DNA of 15,178 bases from JBEAOO01 sp041164825 (GCA_041164825.1 JBEAOO010000066.1:1-15178), one strand, 5' to 3'. Shown: positions 6,447 through 13,626, numbered from the stretch's first letter. Made by a program: numbers and translations. The notes: generated by a model not told the origin, from the letters alone.

Positions 6447-7865
6447 ATGACCCAGCCCGACCACCGCCCCCGCTTCCACTTCACCGCCCCGCAAAACTGG
6501 ATCAATGACCCCAACGGCGTGTGCTTTCACGAAGGGCGATACCACCTCTACTACCAATACAACCCGAACGCCGCTAAGTGGGGCGACATCCACTGGGGCC
6601 ACGCCAGCAGCGCCGACCTGGTCAGTTGGCGCGACGAGCCGATGGCCTTGGCGCCGTCACCGGGCCCTGACGCGGGAGGCTGCTTCTCCGGCAGCTTCGC
6701 CGTGGTCAATGGCGTGCCCACCGTCTACTACACCGGCTACACAACCACGCGCCAAGTGCAATGCGTGGCCACCAGCAGCGATCTGACGCACTGGACCAAG
6801 CACCCCGATCGCACACTGGTGGAGCCGCCGCCGGATGTCGAGGCCAACGACTTCCGCGACCCCTATGTTTTCCAGCACGGCGGCCACTGGTACATGGCGC
6901 TGGGCGCATCGCTCAACCATCAACGAGGCCAATGCCTGCTCTACCGCAGCGACGACGGCATCACCTGGGAGGATCGCGGCGTGCTATTTGCCGCCGAGGA
7001 CAGCCGGCTGGGCGTGATGTGGGAGTGCCCGAATTTCTTTCCGTTGGGTGACAAGTGGGTGCTGACCGTGTCGCTGTGGCCGGGCTTGGGTGTGCATGCT
7101 TTCGTCGGCCGTTTTGAGAATGAACGCTTTGTGTCTGAGTGGAACGCTCCGCTCGATGTCGATGCCGGCGCGTTCGCCCATCTGACGACGCATGTGCCGG
7201 ACGGCCGCACCTTGCAGTGGGCCTGGGCCAATGAGCAACGCGAGCAGCCGCTGATCGACGCCGACGGCTGGGCGGGGTGCATGACCGTGCCACGCCAGCT
7301 GGGTTTGGATGCGCAAGGTGGCCTGACACAGGCGCCCGTCGCCGAGGTGGCGTCGCTGCGCCAGACGCCGCTGGCGCTGCGGGCCCTGCCGTCCGCGGCG
7401 GGCACACCGGCTCAGCGCTGGCGCTTCACAGGGCGCCACCTCGACATCGAAGCACGCTTTGCCGCGCCTGGGCGCCACAAGGTCGGGCTGACCTTGCTGG
7501 CCAATCCGACGGGCAGTGAGTGCACTCGCATCGTCTACTGGCCCGAAGCGCAACGCCTGAGCATCGAACGTGGACGCAGCTCGTTGGCCCACGGCGTCAA
7601 GCGACAGGACGTCCACGCCCATTTGGTGTTGCAACCCGGCGAGGCCTTGGCGCTTCGGGTGCTGCTCGACGCCAGCATGCTCGAGGTGTTCGCCAACGAT
7701 CGCGTCTGCCTGACCACACGCATCTATCCCACCGACCCTGACAGCGAACTCGGTGAGGTTTTCAGCGAAGGCCCGGACGCCGTCGACTGCTGCGCCTGGG
7801 TGATGGGATCGATGTGGCCGGAGGGCGTGGTTCGGGGTACCGATAGACCGTTGCAGGTCACCTGA
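6447..7865 (+). CDS. GH32 beta-fructosidase (sucrose/raffinose hydrolase, invertase type)
   Basis: This 472-residue enzyme hydrolyses terminal beta-fructosyl bonds by a retaining mechanism. All three GH32 catalytic elements are present: WINDPNG at 18-24 with nucleophile Asp21, FRDP at 136-139 with transition-state Asp138, and WECP with acid/base Glu193. The YHLYYQYNP and WGHASSADLVSW segments are also characteristic. A C-terminal beta-sandwich follows, ending in ALRVLLDASMLEVFANDRVCLTTRIYP. There is no signal peptide, so it works in the cytoplasm. Because uptake is by an ABC importer rather than a phosphotransferase system, the substrate should be unphosphorylated sucrose or raffinose and not sucrose-6-phosphate. 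The start has no obvious ribosome binding site and lies 5 bp after the repressor stop, suggesting translational coupling. Homologous sucrose hydrolases carry names such as sacA, scrB or cscA; I do not choose one. Confidence 0.93.
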   Translation: MTQPDHRPRFHFTAPQNWINDPNGVCFHEGRYHLYYQYNPNAAKWGDIHWGHASSADLVSWRDEPMALAPSPGPDAGGCFSGSFAVVNGVPTVYYTGYTTTRQVQCVATSSDLTHWTKHPDRTLVEPPPDVEANDFRDPYVFQHGGHWYMALGASLNHQRGQCLLYRSDDGITWEDRGVLFAAEDSRLGVMWECPNFFPLGDKWVLTVSLWPGLGVHAFVGRFENERFVSEWNAPLDVDAGAFAHLTTHVPDGRTLQWAWANEQREQPLIDADGWAGCMTVPRQLGLDAQGGLTQAPVAEVASLRQTPLALRALPSAAGTPAQRWRFTGRHLDIEARFAAPGRHKVGLTLLANPTGSECTRIVYWPEAQRLSIERGRSSLAHGVKRQDVHAHLVLQPGEALALRVLLDASMLEVFANDRVCLTTRIYPTDPDSELGEVFSEGPDAVDCCAWVMGSMWPEGVVRGTDRPLQVT

Positions 7866-8361
7866 CTCTGTGTCGCTGCGACGACCAGACCTCGCCGGAA
7901 TTCTCAGGGAGGCGCATGCCGCGGATCACTGCGTTTGACATGAGGGGTGCGGGCGCTGCTGTGGCGAAGGTTGCAGACCGCGTGGTGGTGTGCGATGCCA
8001 GACAAAAAGGGCTGCGCGCCGGCCCCCAGTTTTTGTCAAACGGCCGCAGTCGTGCCAAACCTTGATGTCGATCACCAGGGGGGGCATCCCAGGCCTCGTC
8101 GGGGTGGTGGTTGATGTGGCGGGCGATGCCGAACCATCGGCTGTCGGTGACGTTGCAGAGGCGTCCGAATGTGTGTGCCGGCATCTCCGTTCAGCCATCG
8201 CACGCAGCCGCGCATCGAGTTCGCCGGGGCACCCATCGCAGTCGCTCGGCGAGTGGGTTGATGGCAGCCGTTTTGACGCCAGAGGAGACGCCTGCGGCAA
8301 CGTGGGCGGCACGGGCGCGCCGCACCTGAACCTGCACCTGCACACGCTCCAGCGAGCAACA
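7866..8361. other. 496-bp region without a convincing gene
   Basis: Open frames cross this stretch on both strands, but none shows a recognisable domain together with a plausible start. The clearest structure is the inverted repeat at 8001-8037. A minus-strand frame around 8096-8128 reads IARHINHHPDE, reminiscent of the RH-x-x-HH iron-binding motif of membrane desaturases/hydroxylases, but the surrounding frame is short and otherwise unlike that family. Decayed coding sequence is possible. No promoter for the cytochrome genes could be picked out with confidence. Confidence 0.5.
8001..8037. terminator. strong inverted repeat, likely bidirectional terminator
   Basis: Perfect 8-bp arms GACAAAAA (8001-8008) and TTTTTGTC (8030-8037) enclose an inner GGGC/GCCC pairing (8009-8012 with 8022-8025), leaving an unpaired CCAG on one side. 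An A-tract before and a T-tract after a GC-rich core is the layout of an intrinsic terminator working in either direction. It lies 136 bp after the GH32 stop, rather far for its own terminator. A relic of a small inverted-repeat element is an alternative. Confidence 0.5.
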
Positions 8362-9135
8362 ATGGCAGCCACCATGCCTGTCGCTCACCCGCCCACTCCG
8401 CAGCACTTCTCTTGCGCCCGCGCCATGCTGGCCACTTGGGCCTGCCTGCTGATGGCGGCTGCCGTTCAGGCTGCGGAGGCCAACGCCAGCGCGCCCCCCG
8501 GCCCGCGCACCGTCCCCAACACCATCGCCCAGCGCACCCAAGCCTGCACCGCGTGCCACGGCAAAGAAGGGCGCTCAACGAGTGCCGGTTACTTCCCGCG
8601 CATCGCGGGCAAGCCGGCGGGCTATTTGGCCAACCAGCTGCTGCACTTTCGCGAGGGGCGGCGCACCAATCCGCTGATGGGCGACCTGGTGCAGCATTTG
8701 TCGGACGACTACCTGCGCGAGATGGCGGGCTACTTTGCCGGCCTGCGTTTGCCTTACCCTCCGCCGCAGCCGGTGGAGGCGCCGGCCGCCGTGTTGGCGC
8801 GCGGTGAGGCGCTGGTGCACCAGGGCGATGCGGCGCGGCAGCTGCCGGCGTGCGTGGCTTGCCATGGTGTGGCGCTGATGGGCGTGGTGCCGGCGATTCC
8901 CGGCTTGTTGGGTTTGCCGCGCGACTACCTGATTGGCCAGCTGGGCGCCTGGCAAACCGGGCAGCGCCATGCGGTGGCGCCCGACTGCATGGGCACCGTG
9001 GCGCAGCGCCTCTCGCCCGAGGACGTGAGCGCGGTGGCCAACTGGCTGGCGGCGCAAACCGTGCCGCCAGACGCGCACCCGGCCGAGCGTTTGCCGGCCA
9101 AGCTGCCGCTGGCCTGCGGTGGGGGGGCGCAGTGA
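8362..9135 (+). CDS. periplasmic di-heme cytochrome c (c4-like)
   Basis: This 257-residue electron-transfer protein has two haem-binding sites, CTACH at 62-66 and CVACH at 164-168, each in its own class-I cytochrome c domain. The duplicated arrangement resembles cytochrome c4. A candidate distal Met follows each haem (for example NPLMGDLVQHLS after the first and APDCMGTVAQRLS after the second). An export signal is seen in MLATWACLLMAAAVQAAEA. The ATG at 8362 gives a long n-region; in-frame ATGs at 8374 and 8425 are alternatives, and the last would leave a compact signal peptide. No good ribosome binding site decides this. The TGA overlaps the GTG of the next gene, so the two are translated together. 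The partner is probably the next protein, passing electrons towards a terminal oxidase; that is inferred. Confidence 0.9.
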   Translation: MAATMPVAHPPTPQHFSCARAMLATWACLLMAAAVQAAEANASAPPGPRTVPNTIAQRTQACTACHGKEGRSTSAGYFPRIAGKPAGYLANQLLHFREGRRTNPLMGDLVQHLSDDYLREMAGYFAGLRLPYPPPQPVEAPAAVLARGEALVHQGDAARQLPACVACHGVALMGVVPAIPGLLGLPRDYLIGQLGAWQTGQRHAVAPDCMGTVAQRLSPEDVSAVANWLAAQTVPPDAHPAERLPAKLPLACGGGAQ

Positions 9136-10457
9136 GCGCGGGCCTCAGCCGACCCGCGGTGGCGGCCACGGCGCGCGAGGGCGCACGCTGGGTGCGCCGT
9201 GCCCTGTGGCTCAGCGTGCTGTTGCTGCTGGCCATCGCGTGTTGGGCGCAGTGGCGCACGCAGCTGCGGCCGGCGGGCTCGGCGCTGCACACGCCCGTGG
9301 CCTTCAACAGCACGCCGCAGTTGGTGGCGCAAGGCGCGCTGCTGGCGCGTGCGGGCAACTGCGCGGCCTGCCACACCACGCGCGGCGGCGCGCCGCTGGC
9401 CGGTGGCCGCGCCATCCTCACGCCCTTTGGCGCGGTGTACGGCGGCAACCTCACGCCCGACCGCGCCACCGGCCTGGGCGCCTGGAGCGCGGACGACTTT
9501 TGGCGCGCGCTGCACCACGGCGAATCGCGCGATGGGCGCTGGCTGAGCCCGGCGTTTCCGTACCCCCACTTCACGCGCGTGTCGCGCAGCGACAGCGATG
9601 CGCTTTACGCCTACCTGCGCAGCGTGCCGCCGGTGGCGCAAGCCCACAAGCCGAGCGAGTTGCGCTTTCCGTTCAACACCCAGTTGGCGCTGGGCGTGTG
9701 GCGCTTGTTCTTTTTCAGCGCGGGTGAGTTTCAGCCCGATGCGGCGCAATCGGTCGAGTGGAACCGCGGCGCTTACTTGGTGAGCGGCCTGGGCCACTGC
9801 AGCGCCTGCCACGCGCCGCGAAATGCGCTGGGTGCGGGCTCGCAAGACCTGCTGGCGCTGGGCGGCGGTGAGCTGCCCCTGCAGCATTGGCTGGCGCCTT
9901 CGTTGCGATCCCCGCACGAAGGCGGCGTGGCCGACTGGCCGCTGAGCGATGTGGTGGCGCTGCTGCGCGACGGCGTGTCGCCCCAGGCCACGGTGATGGG
10001 CCCGATGGCCGAGGTGGTGGCCGGCAGCACGCAGCACCTGCCCGAGGCCGATCTGCGCGCCATCGCCACTTTTTTGAAGGCACTGCCGCAAGACGACACC
10101 GCGCCACCCGCCGCCGCCGAGCCCGCCAACGTGCTGACGCTGAAGCTCGGCCGCGAGGTCTACGGCCAGCACTGCGCCGATTGTCATGGCGAGCAAGGCC
10201 AAGGCGCGCAAGGCGCCTACCCCGCGCTGGCCGGCAACCGCGCGGTCACGCAGGCCTCGCCGCTCAACGCGCTGCGCATGGTGCTGGTGGGCGGCTACGC
10301 GCCGTCCACCGCCGGCAACCCCCGCCCCTGGGGCATGCCGCCGCTGGGGCCCACGCTGAGCGATGCCGAGGTGGCCGCGGTGGTCAGCTACATCCGCCAG
10401 TCCTGGGGCCACAGCGCCTCGGCGGCCACGGTGTTGCAGGCGCAGCAGGCGCGCTGA
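9132..10457 (+). CDS. membrane-anchored tri-heme cytochrome c (dehydrogenase cytochrome-subunit type)
   Basis: This 441-residue protein has three haem sites: CAACH at 77-81, CSACH at 223-227 and CADCH at 348-352. A single hydrophobic segment at about 23-41 (RALWLSVLLLLAIACWAQW) is a probable uncleaved membrane anchor. Segments such as GGNLTPDRATGLGAWSADDFWRALHHG, FPYPHFTRVSRSDSDALYAYLRS and SDVVALLRDGVSP are characteristic of the cytochrome subunits (AdhB and gluconate/sorbitol dehydrogenase type) that carry electrons from periplasmic dehydrogenases to ubiquinone. It starts at GTG 9132 within the GTGA overlap with the di-heme gene; no other start fits as well. No catalytic dehydrogenase subunit lies nearby, so its electron donor is unknown. 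Family is confident; role is open. Confidence 0.9.
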   Translation: MSAGLSRPAVAATAREGARWVRRALWLSVLLLLAIACWAQWRTQLRPAGSALHTPVAFNSTPQLVAQGALLARAGNCAACHTTRGGAPLAGGRAILTPFGAVYGGNLTPDRATGLGAWSADDFWRALHHGESRDGRWLSPAFPYPHFTRVSRSDSDALYAYLRSVPPVAQAHKPSELRFPFNTQLALGVWRLFFFSAGEFQPDAAQSVEWNRGAYLVSGLGHCSACHAPRNALGAGSQDLLALGGGELPLQHWLAPSLRSPHEGGVADWPLSDVVALLRDGVSPQATVMGPMAEVVAGSTQHLPEADLRAIATFLKALPQDDTAPPAAAEPANVLTLKLGREVYGQHCADCHGEQGQGAQGAYPALAGNRAVTQASPLNALRMVLVGGYAPSTAGNPRPWGMPPLGPTLSDAEVAAVVSYIRQSWGHSASAATVLQAQQAR

Positions 10458-10562
10458 GGCTCCCCAGCCCCATCGCCGCCCTCGCGCCGATCGTCGAACG
10501 GGCGGCCAGAGCGTCCAGCAGCTCGCCCACCCGAGCGACACGGCCCAGCAACACAGCGCGCC

Positions 10563-10574
10563 TAGACTGCCGCC
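10563..10574 (+). promoter_or_regulatory. possible -10 element directly before the hemolysin III gene (leaderless start)
   Basis: TAGACT (10563-10568) matches the -10 consensus at four positions and lies 6 bp before the ATG at 10575. Transcription would then begin at about the start codon, giving a leaderless mRNA, which agrees with the lack of a ribosome binding site. No good -35 hexamer is present at normal spacing, so the call is tentative. Confidence 0.35.
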
Positions 10575-11264
10575 ATGAGCACTGCCATCTTGCCCACCCT
10601 CGCCGTCGCGCCGCTGGCCCACGATCGCGACCAAACCCCCGGAGAAGAACTCGCCAACGCCATCAGCCACGGCCTCGGCTGCCTGATGGCCATCGGCGCG
10701 CTGCCGCTGCTGGTGAGCCGCGCGGTGCGCGATGGCAGCGCCGGCGAGGTGGTGGGCGCCAGCTTGTTTGGCGCCACCATGGTGCTGCTGTACCTGGTGT
10801 CGACGATTTTTCATGCGCTGCCGAATGGCCGCGCCAAGCACTGGTTCAACCGCATGGACCACGCAGCCATCTACCTCTTCATCGCCGGCAGCTACATGCC
10901 GTATTTGTTCGGCGCGCTGCGCGGGGCCTGGGGCTGGTCGCTGTTCGGCGTGGTCACGGGCGCGGCGGTGGTGGGTGTGGCGGCCAAGATGTTTCGGCTG
11001 CTCAACCACCCGCTCTGGTCCACCGGCCTGTACGTGGCCATGGGCTGGGTGGCGCTGATTGCCGCGGCGCCGCTGGTGGCGCACCTCTCGTTCTCGTCAC
11101 TGGCCTGGCTGGTGGGCGGCGGCGTGGCCTACACGGCGGGCGCCGCGGTGTTCATGGTCGACGGCAAATACCGCTATGCCCACGCGGTGTGGCATGTGTT
11201 TGTGATGGCGGGCAGCGCCTGCCATGTGATGGCGGCCCTGGGGCAGATCGGCGTGGGGCGCTGA
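10575..11264 (+). CDS. hemolysin III / PAQR-family membrane protein
   Basis: This 229-residue protein has about seven membrane segments and the conserved residues of the hemolysin III family: ANAISHGLG with Ser31-His32, STIFH at 76-80, the MDHAAIYLFIAGSYMPY block starting at 94, HAVWH at 203-207 and ACH at 215-217. The conserved Ser/Asp/His set is thought to bind zinc in the wider PAQR/CREST superfamily, where some members act as hydrolases. The physiological role in proteobacteria is not settled, and the hemolysin name comes from a Bacillus cereus relative. It begins 117 bp after the cytochrome gene and ends 13 bp before the convergent TSUP gene. Confidence 0.92.
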   Translation: MSTAILPTLAVAPLAHDRDQTPGEELANAISHGLGCLMAIGALPLLVSRAVRDGSAGEVVGASLFGATMVLLYLVSTIFHALPNGRAKHWFNRMDHAAIYLFIAGSYMPYLFGALRGAWGWSLFGVVTGAAVVGVAAKMFRLLNHPLWSTGLYVAMGWVALIAAAPLVAHLSFSSLAWLVGGGVAYTAGAAVFMVDGKYRYAHAVWHVFVMAGSACHVMAALGQIGVGR

Positions 11265-11277
11265 GGGTAGCGCGCCT

Positions 11278-12036
11278 TCAACCGCGCGCGAAGAACACCA
11301 CCGTCATCACCGCGCCCGTGGCAATGACGCCTGCGCGCACCGCTGCCGCGGGCAAGCGCCGCGCCAGCCGCCCGCCCAGGTAGCCGCCCAGCGTGGCGAG
11401 CGCGGCCATCCACAGCGCTTGCGGCCACACCACCGCGCCGGCCCAGGCAAACGCCGCCACCGACAGCAGCGAGAGCACCAGCGAGTTGAGGTTTTTCATT
11501 GCGTTGGCGGTGTGCACGCGCGGCTCGCCGGTGAGGGTGTAGAGCGCCATCAGCAAGATGCCCAGGCCACCGTTGAAGTAGCCGCCATACACCGCCACCG
11601 CCAGCAGGCCGAGCGTGCGCGCCAGGGCGTGCGGTTCGCTCGTCCGTTGGCGCGCCAGCCAGGGGCCGAGTGCAAACAAGGTGGTGGCCAGCAGCAGCAG
11701 CCAGGGCACCACGCTGTTGAACAGCCGGGCCGGCGTCACCAGCAGCAGGCCCGCGCCAATCAGCCCGCCGAGCGCGCAAATCAGCGCCTCGCGCAGCAGC
11801 CGTGGGCGCGGCAGCGCCTGCAGCTCGGGTCGAAACGCCAGCGCGCTGGCCAGGTAGCCGGGGGCCACCGCCACCGCGCTGGTGGCGTTGGCGGCCACCG
11901 GCGGCACACCGGTGAACACCAGCGCCGGGAAGGTGAGAAAACTGCCGCCACCGGCCACCGCGTTGAGCGCGCCCGCGCCCAAAGCCGCGGCGCCTGTGAG
12001 CGCCCAGTCGCTCGCGGTCAAGGCCATCAGCGGCAT
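11278..12036 (-). CDS. TSUP (TauE/SafE) family membrane transporter
   Basis: This 252-residue protein has about eight hydrophobic segments and the two family half-repeats. The first contains GALNAVAGGGSFLTFPALVF and NATSAVAVAPG. The second contains YGGYFNGGLGILLMALY followed by ANAMKNLNSLVLSLLSVAAF. TSUP proteins export or import small sulfur or carbon anions such as sulfite, sulfoacetate or related compounds; the substrate here cannot be read from sequence. ATG codons occur at 12036 and 12027. It lies 16 bp after the Nudix gene on the same strand and probably shares its transcript. Its 3' end converges on the hemolysin III gene with only 13 bp between stops and no strong terminator visible. 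Confidence 0.92.
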   Translation of the reverse strand: MPLMALTASDWALTGAAALGAGALNAVAGGGSFLTFPALVFTGVPPVAANATSAVAVAPGYLASALAFRPELQALPRPRLLREALICALGGLIGAGLLLVTPARLFNSVVPWLLLLATTLFALGPWLARQRTSEPHALARTLGLLAVAVYGGYFNGGLGILLMALYTLTGEPRVHTANAMKNLNSLVLSLLSVAAFAWAGAVVWPQALWMAALATLGGYLGGRLARRLPAAAVRAGVIATGAVMTVVFFARG

Positions 12037-12052
12037 CAGCAGGGCGCCCCGC

Positions 12053-12580
12053 TCAGACCCGTACCGGCGGCATGCCTACCACGGGCGGGTTCCACAGCGA
12101 CGGGTCGCTGTGCACCACGGCCAGCGGCCAGCGCACACCGGCCGCGTGGTCTTCAATGCAGCGCAGCACCAGCGGGCTGCGGTGCCGCGCCACACTCGCG
12201 CGCACCTCGTCGATCGTCATCCACAGCGTGCGCACGATGCCGGTGTCGAGCTGGCGCTGGGCTTGCGGCTCGCCGGCGTGGCCGGTGTAGGCCAAACGCA
12301 GGTAGGTCACGTCGGTGCCCTTGCCGGCGCGCAGCGCGCGCGACAAATACATGCCCACCAGGGCGGTGGGCGTGAAGTCGCAGGTGGTTTCTTCCACCGC
12401 CTCGCGCACCACCCCTTGCTCGGGCGACTCGCCCTGCTCCAGGTGGCCGGCGGGGTTGTTGAGCCGCAGGCCATCGCTGGTGTGTTCCTCCACCAGCAGG
12501 TAGCGGCCATCGCGCTCGATGACCGCGGCGACGGTGACGCTGGGAGAGAAACGCGGGGCGTGGGGGACGGTGGGTTTCAT
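12053..12580 (-). CDS. Nudix hydrolase, NudJ-like
   Basis: This 175-residue protein belongs to the Nudix family, which cleaves nucleoside diphosphates linked to other groups. The Nudix box runs from Gly45 to Cys67: GHLEQGE, seven residues, then REAVEETTC. The catalytic Glu residues are intact, but the Gly normally found after the EEx triplet is Thr66. The flanks SVTVAAVIERDGRYLLVEE and HRSPLVLRCIEDHAAGVRWPL resemble NudJ (YmfB), a thiamin-pyrophosphate and nucleotide phosphatase in E. coli. I prefer the ATG at 12580, since its product begins close to the conserved domain. An ATG at 12598 adds six residues and overlaps the TetR stop by 8 bp, and is also plausible. The gene sits directly after the TetR gene and 16 bp before the TSUP gene. 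Confidence 0.9.
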   Translation of the reverse strand: MKPTVPHAPRFSPSVTVAAVIERDGRYLLVEEHTSDGLRLNNPAGHLEQGESPEQGVVREAVEETTCDFTPTALVGMYLSRALRAGKGTDVTYLRLAYTGHAGEPQAQRQLDTGIVRTLWMTIDEVRASVARHRSPLVLRCIEDHAAGVRWPLAVVHSDPSLWNPPVVGMPPVRV

Positions 12581-12590
12581 GGTCGGGGCT

Positions 12591-13319
12591 TCACGCATCG
12601 GCCGGGCGACGCAAGCCGCTCAGCACCAGTTGAACGATCAGGTCTTCGGCATGCTTGTAGTCGCGCGGCTCCAGTTGGGCCTTGCCCAGCAGCAGCGCGA
12701 ACTGGGTTTCAAAGTCGGCATAGGCCTGGGTGACGGACCAGATGATGAACATCAGGTGCGTGAAGTTGACCCGCGCGATGCGGCCCTGGCGCGCCCAGCG
12801 CTCGAAGGTTTTCACGTCAGTGCCCAGCAGCGGGCCCACTTGCTCGCGGATGGCGTCGCCATAACGCGGCGCGCCGGCAATCACCTCTTTGGCAAACACC
12901 TTGGCCGCGTCGGGCCGCTCGCGCGAGCTGCGCATCTTGGCGGCAATGTAGTCGCGCAGTGCGGTCTCGGGCTCGTCGCTGGCCGAGAGCGCGCCCATGC
13001 CGTCGAGCCACATCGCCAGCACCTCGTCGAGCACGCGGCGGTAGAGCGCATCTTTGCTGGGAAAGTAATAGAGCAGGCTGTGGCGGCTGATGCCGACGGC
13101 CGCTGCGATGGCCTCCAGCGAGGCGCCTTCGAAGCCGAACTGCGCAAACTGTGCCTCGGCCTCGCGCACGATCAGCTGCTCTTTGTGCACCCGCGCGGCG
13201 CGGGGTTGGCGGGCCGGGGCGTCAACGCCCGCCAGCGCCAGCGTCGGCGTGGCGCTGCTCGTGGTGGCGGCCGAAGCGAGGGCGGGAGCAAGGGCGGGGG
13301 CGGACCGGGAACGCGGCAT
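12591..13319 (-). CDS. TetR-family regulator with RutR/YcdC-like C-terminal domain
   Basis: This 242-residue repressor has a classic TetR helix-turn-helix at about 46-93 (SLEAIAAAVGISRHSLLYYFPSKDALY). The C-terminal part, with FTHLMFIIWSVTQAYADFETQ at 186-206, matches the character of RutR (YcdC), the uracil/thymine-responsive regulator of pyrimidine use. The first 40 residues are a low-complexity Ala/Pro/Ser extension of no clear function. The frame is open upstream to 13451, but the ATG at 13319 is the only reasonable start. It is divergent from the beta-alanine-type aminotransferase gene, and the gap holds RutR-like cores (13484-13512), so control of that gene and of itself is likely. Whether its ligand is a pyrimidine is an inference. 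Confidence 0.9.
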   Translation of the reverse strand: MPRSRSAPALAPALASAATTSSATPTLALAGVDAPARQPRAARVHKEQLIVREAEAQFAQFGFEGASLEAIAAAVGISRHSLLYYFPSKDALYRRVLDEVLAMWLDGMGALSASDEPETALRDYIAAKMRSSRERPDAAKVFAKEVIAGAPRYGDAIREQVGPLLGTDVKTFERWARQGRIARVNFTHLMFIIWSVTQAYADFETQFALLLGKAQLEPRDYKHAEDLIVQLVLSGLRRPADA

Positions 13320-13483
13320 GGCTGCATTGTGGCTGGAGCAAGGAGGCGTTCGCAGCGCCCGAGCCCCCGGATCCGAGCGGGGAGGGCGGCTGCGAACGTG
13401 CTGCACCGGTGCGGGGCAGCCCGGCGGCCATTCTGACCGATGCCAGCACAAGCGCGGTGCGCCCGTGCACCCAAAGGGAAATC

Positions 13484-13512
13484 ACCAACTGGTAAAACTT
13501 ACCAAAAGGTAA
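13484..13512. promoter_or_regulatory. tandem RutR-like operator cores
   Basis: Two related dyads lie 17 bp apart. The first is ACCA-AC-TGGT (13484-13493), an exact match to the central ACCA-N2-TGGT of the known E. coli RutR site (TTGACCA-N2-TGGTCAA). The second is ACCA-AA-AGGT (13501-13510) inside a perfect TTACC-AAAA-GGTAA dyad (13499-13512). The right half of the first and the left half of the second also form TGGTAA-AAC-TTACCA. The outer bases differ from the E. coli consensus. The TetR protein encoded next door is the likely binder. Confidence 0.6.
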
Positions 13513-13611
13513 AAAATGGCCCTCTTGCCGCTGGCCCACCTTTTGCTGAAGAGGTGCTGACCGTGAGCTCACCCGCCACCACGGCGCGGCCTGCGTTTTG
13601 GCCCCCCTTTC

Positions 13612-13616
13612 AGGAG
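13612..13616 (+). promoter_or_regulatory. ribosome binding site of the aminotransferase gene
   Basis: AGGAG lies 10 bases before the ATG at 13627 and decides this start, since no later in-frame ATG has a comparable site. Confidence 0.7.
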
Positions 13617-13626
13617 TCACCCGACG

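Larger units (their letters stand above)
13320..13626. other. divergent control region between the TetR and aminotransferase genes
   Basis: This 307-bp gap is GC-rich except for an AT-rich island at about 13478-13520, which carries the operator-like repeats. No -35/-10 pair matches well, though the A-rich stretch after 13510 could serve as a -10 region. I see no gene here. Confidence 0.55.

Noticed and set aside
7990..8361. Upstream extension of the di-heme cytochrome frame by 124 codons
   Set aside because: It would bury the signal peptide 145 residues inside the protein, which cannot work for a periplasmic cytochrome.
7926..8375. A 149-codon minus-strand open frame in the gene-free stretch
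   Set aside because: It has no recognisable domain, no ribosome binding site and a skewed Pro/Ser/Thr/Arg composition; I treat the region as non-coding or decayed.
8925..11084. A 719-codon minus-strand open frame opposite the cytochrome and hemolysin III genes
   Set aside because: Composition is low-complexity His/Arg/Gln/Ala and it opposes three genes with clear motifs; it is an antisense shadow.
11265..11290. Short GCGCG/CGCGC dyad at the convergent end of the hemolysin III and TSUP genes
   Set aside because: Only 5-bp arms in very GC-rich DNA, with no T-tract; not enough to call a terminator.
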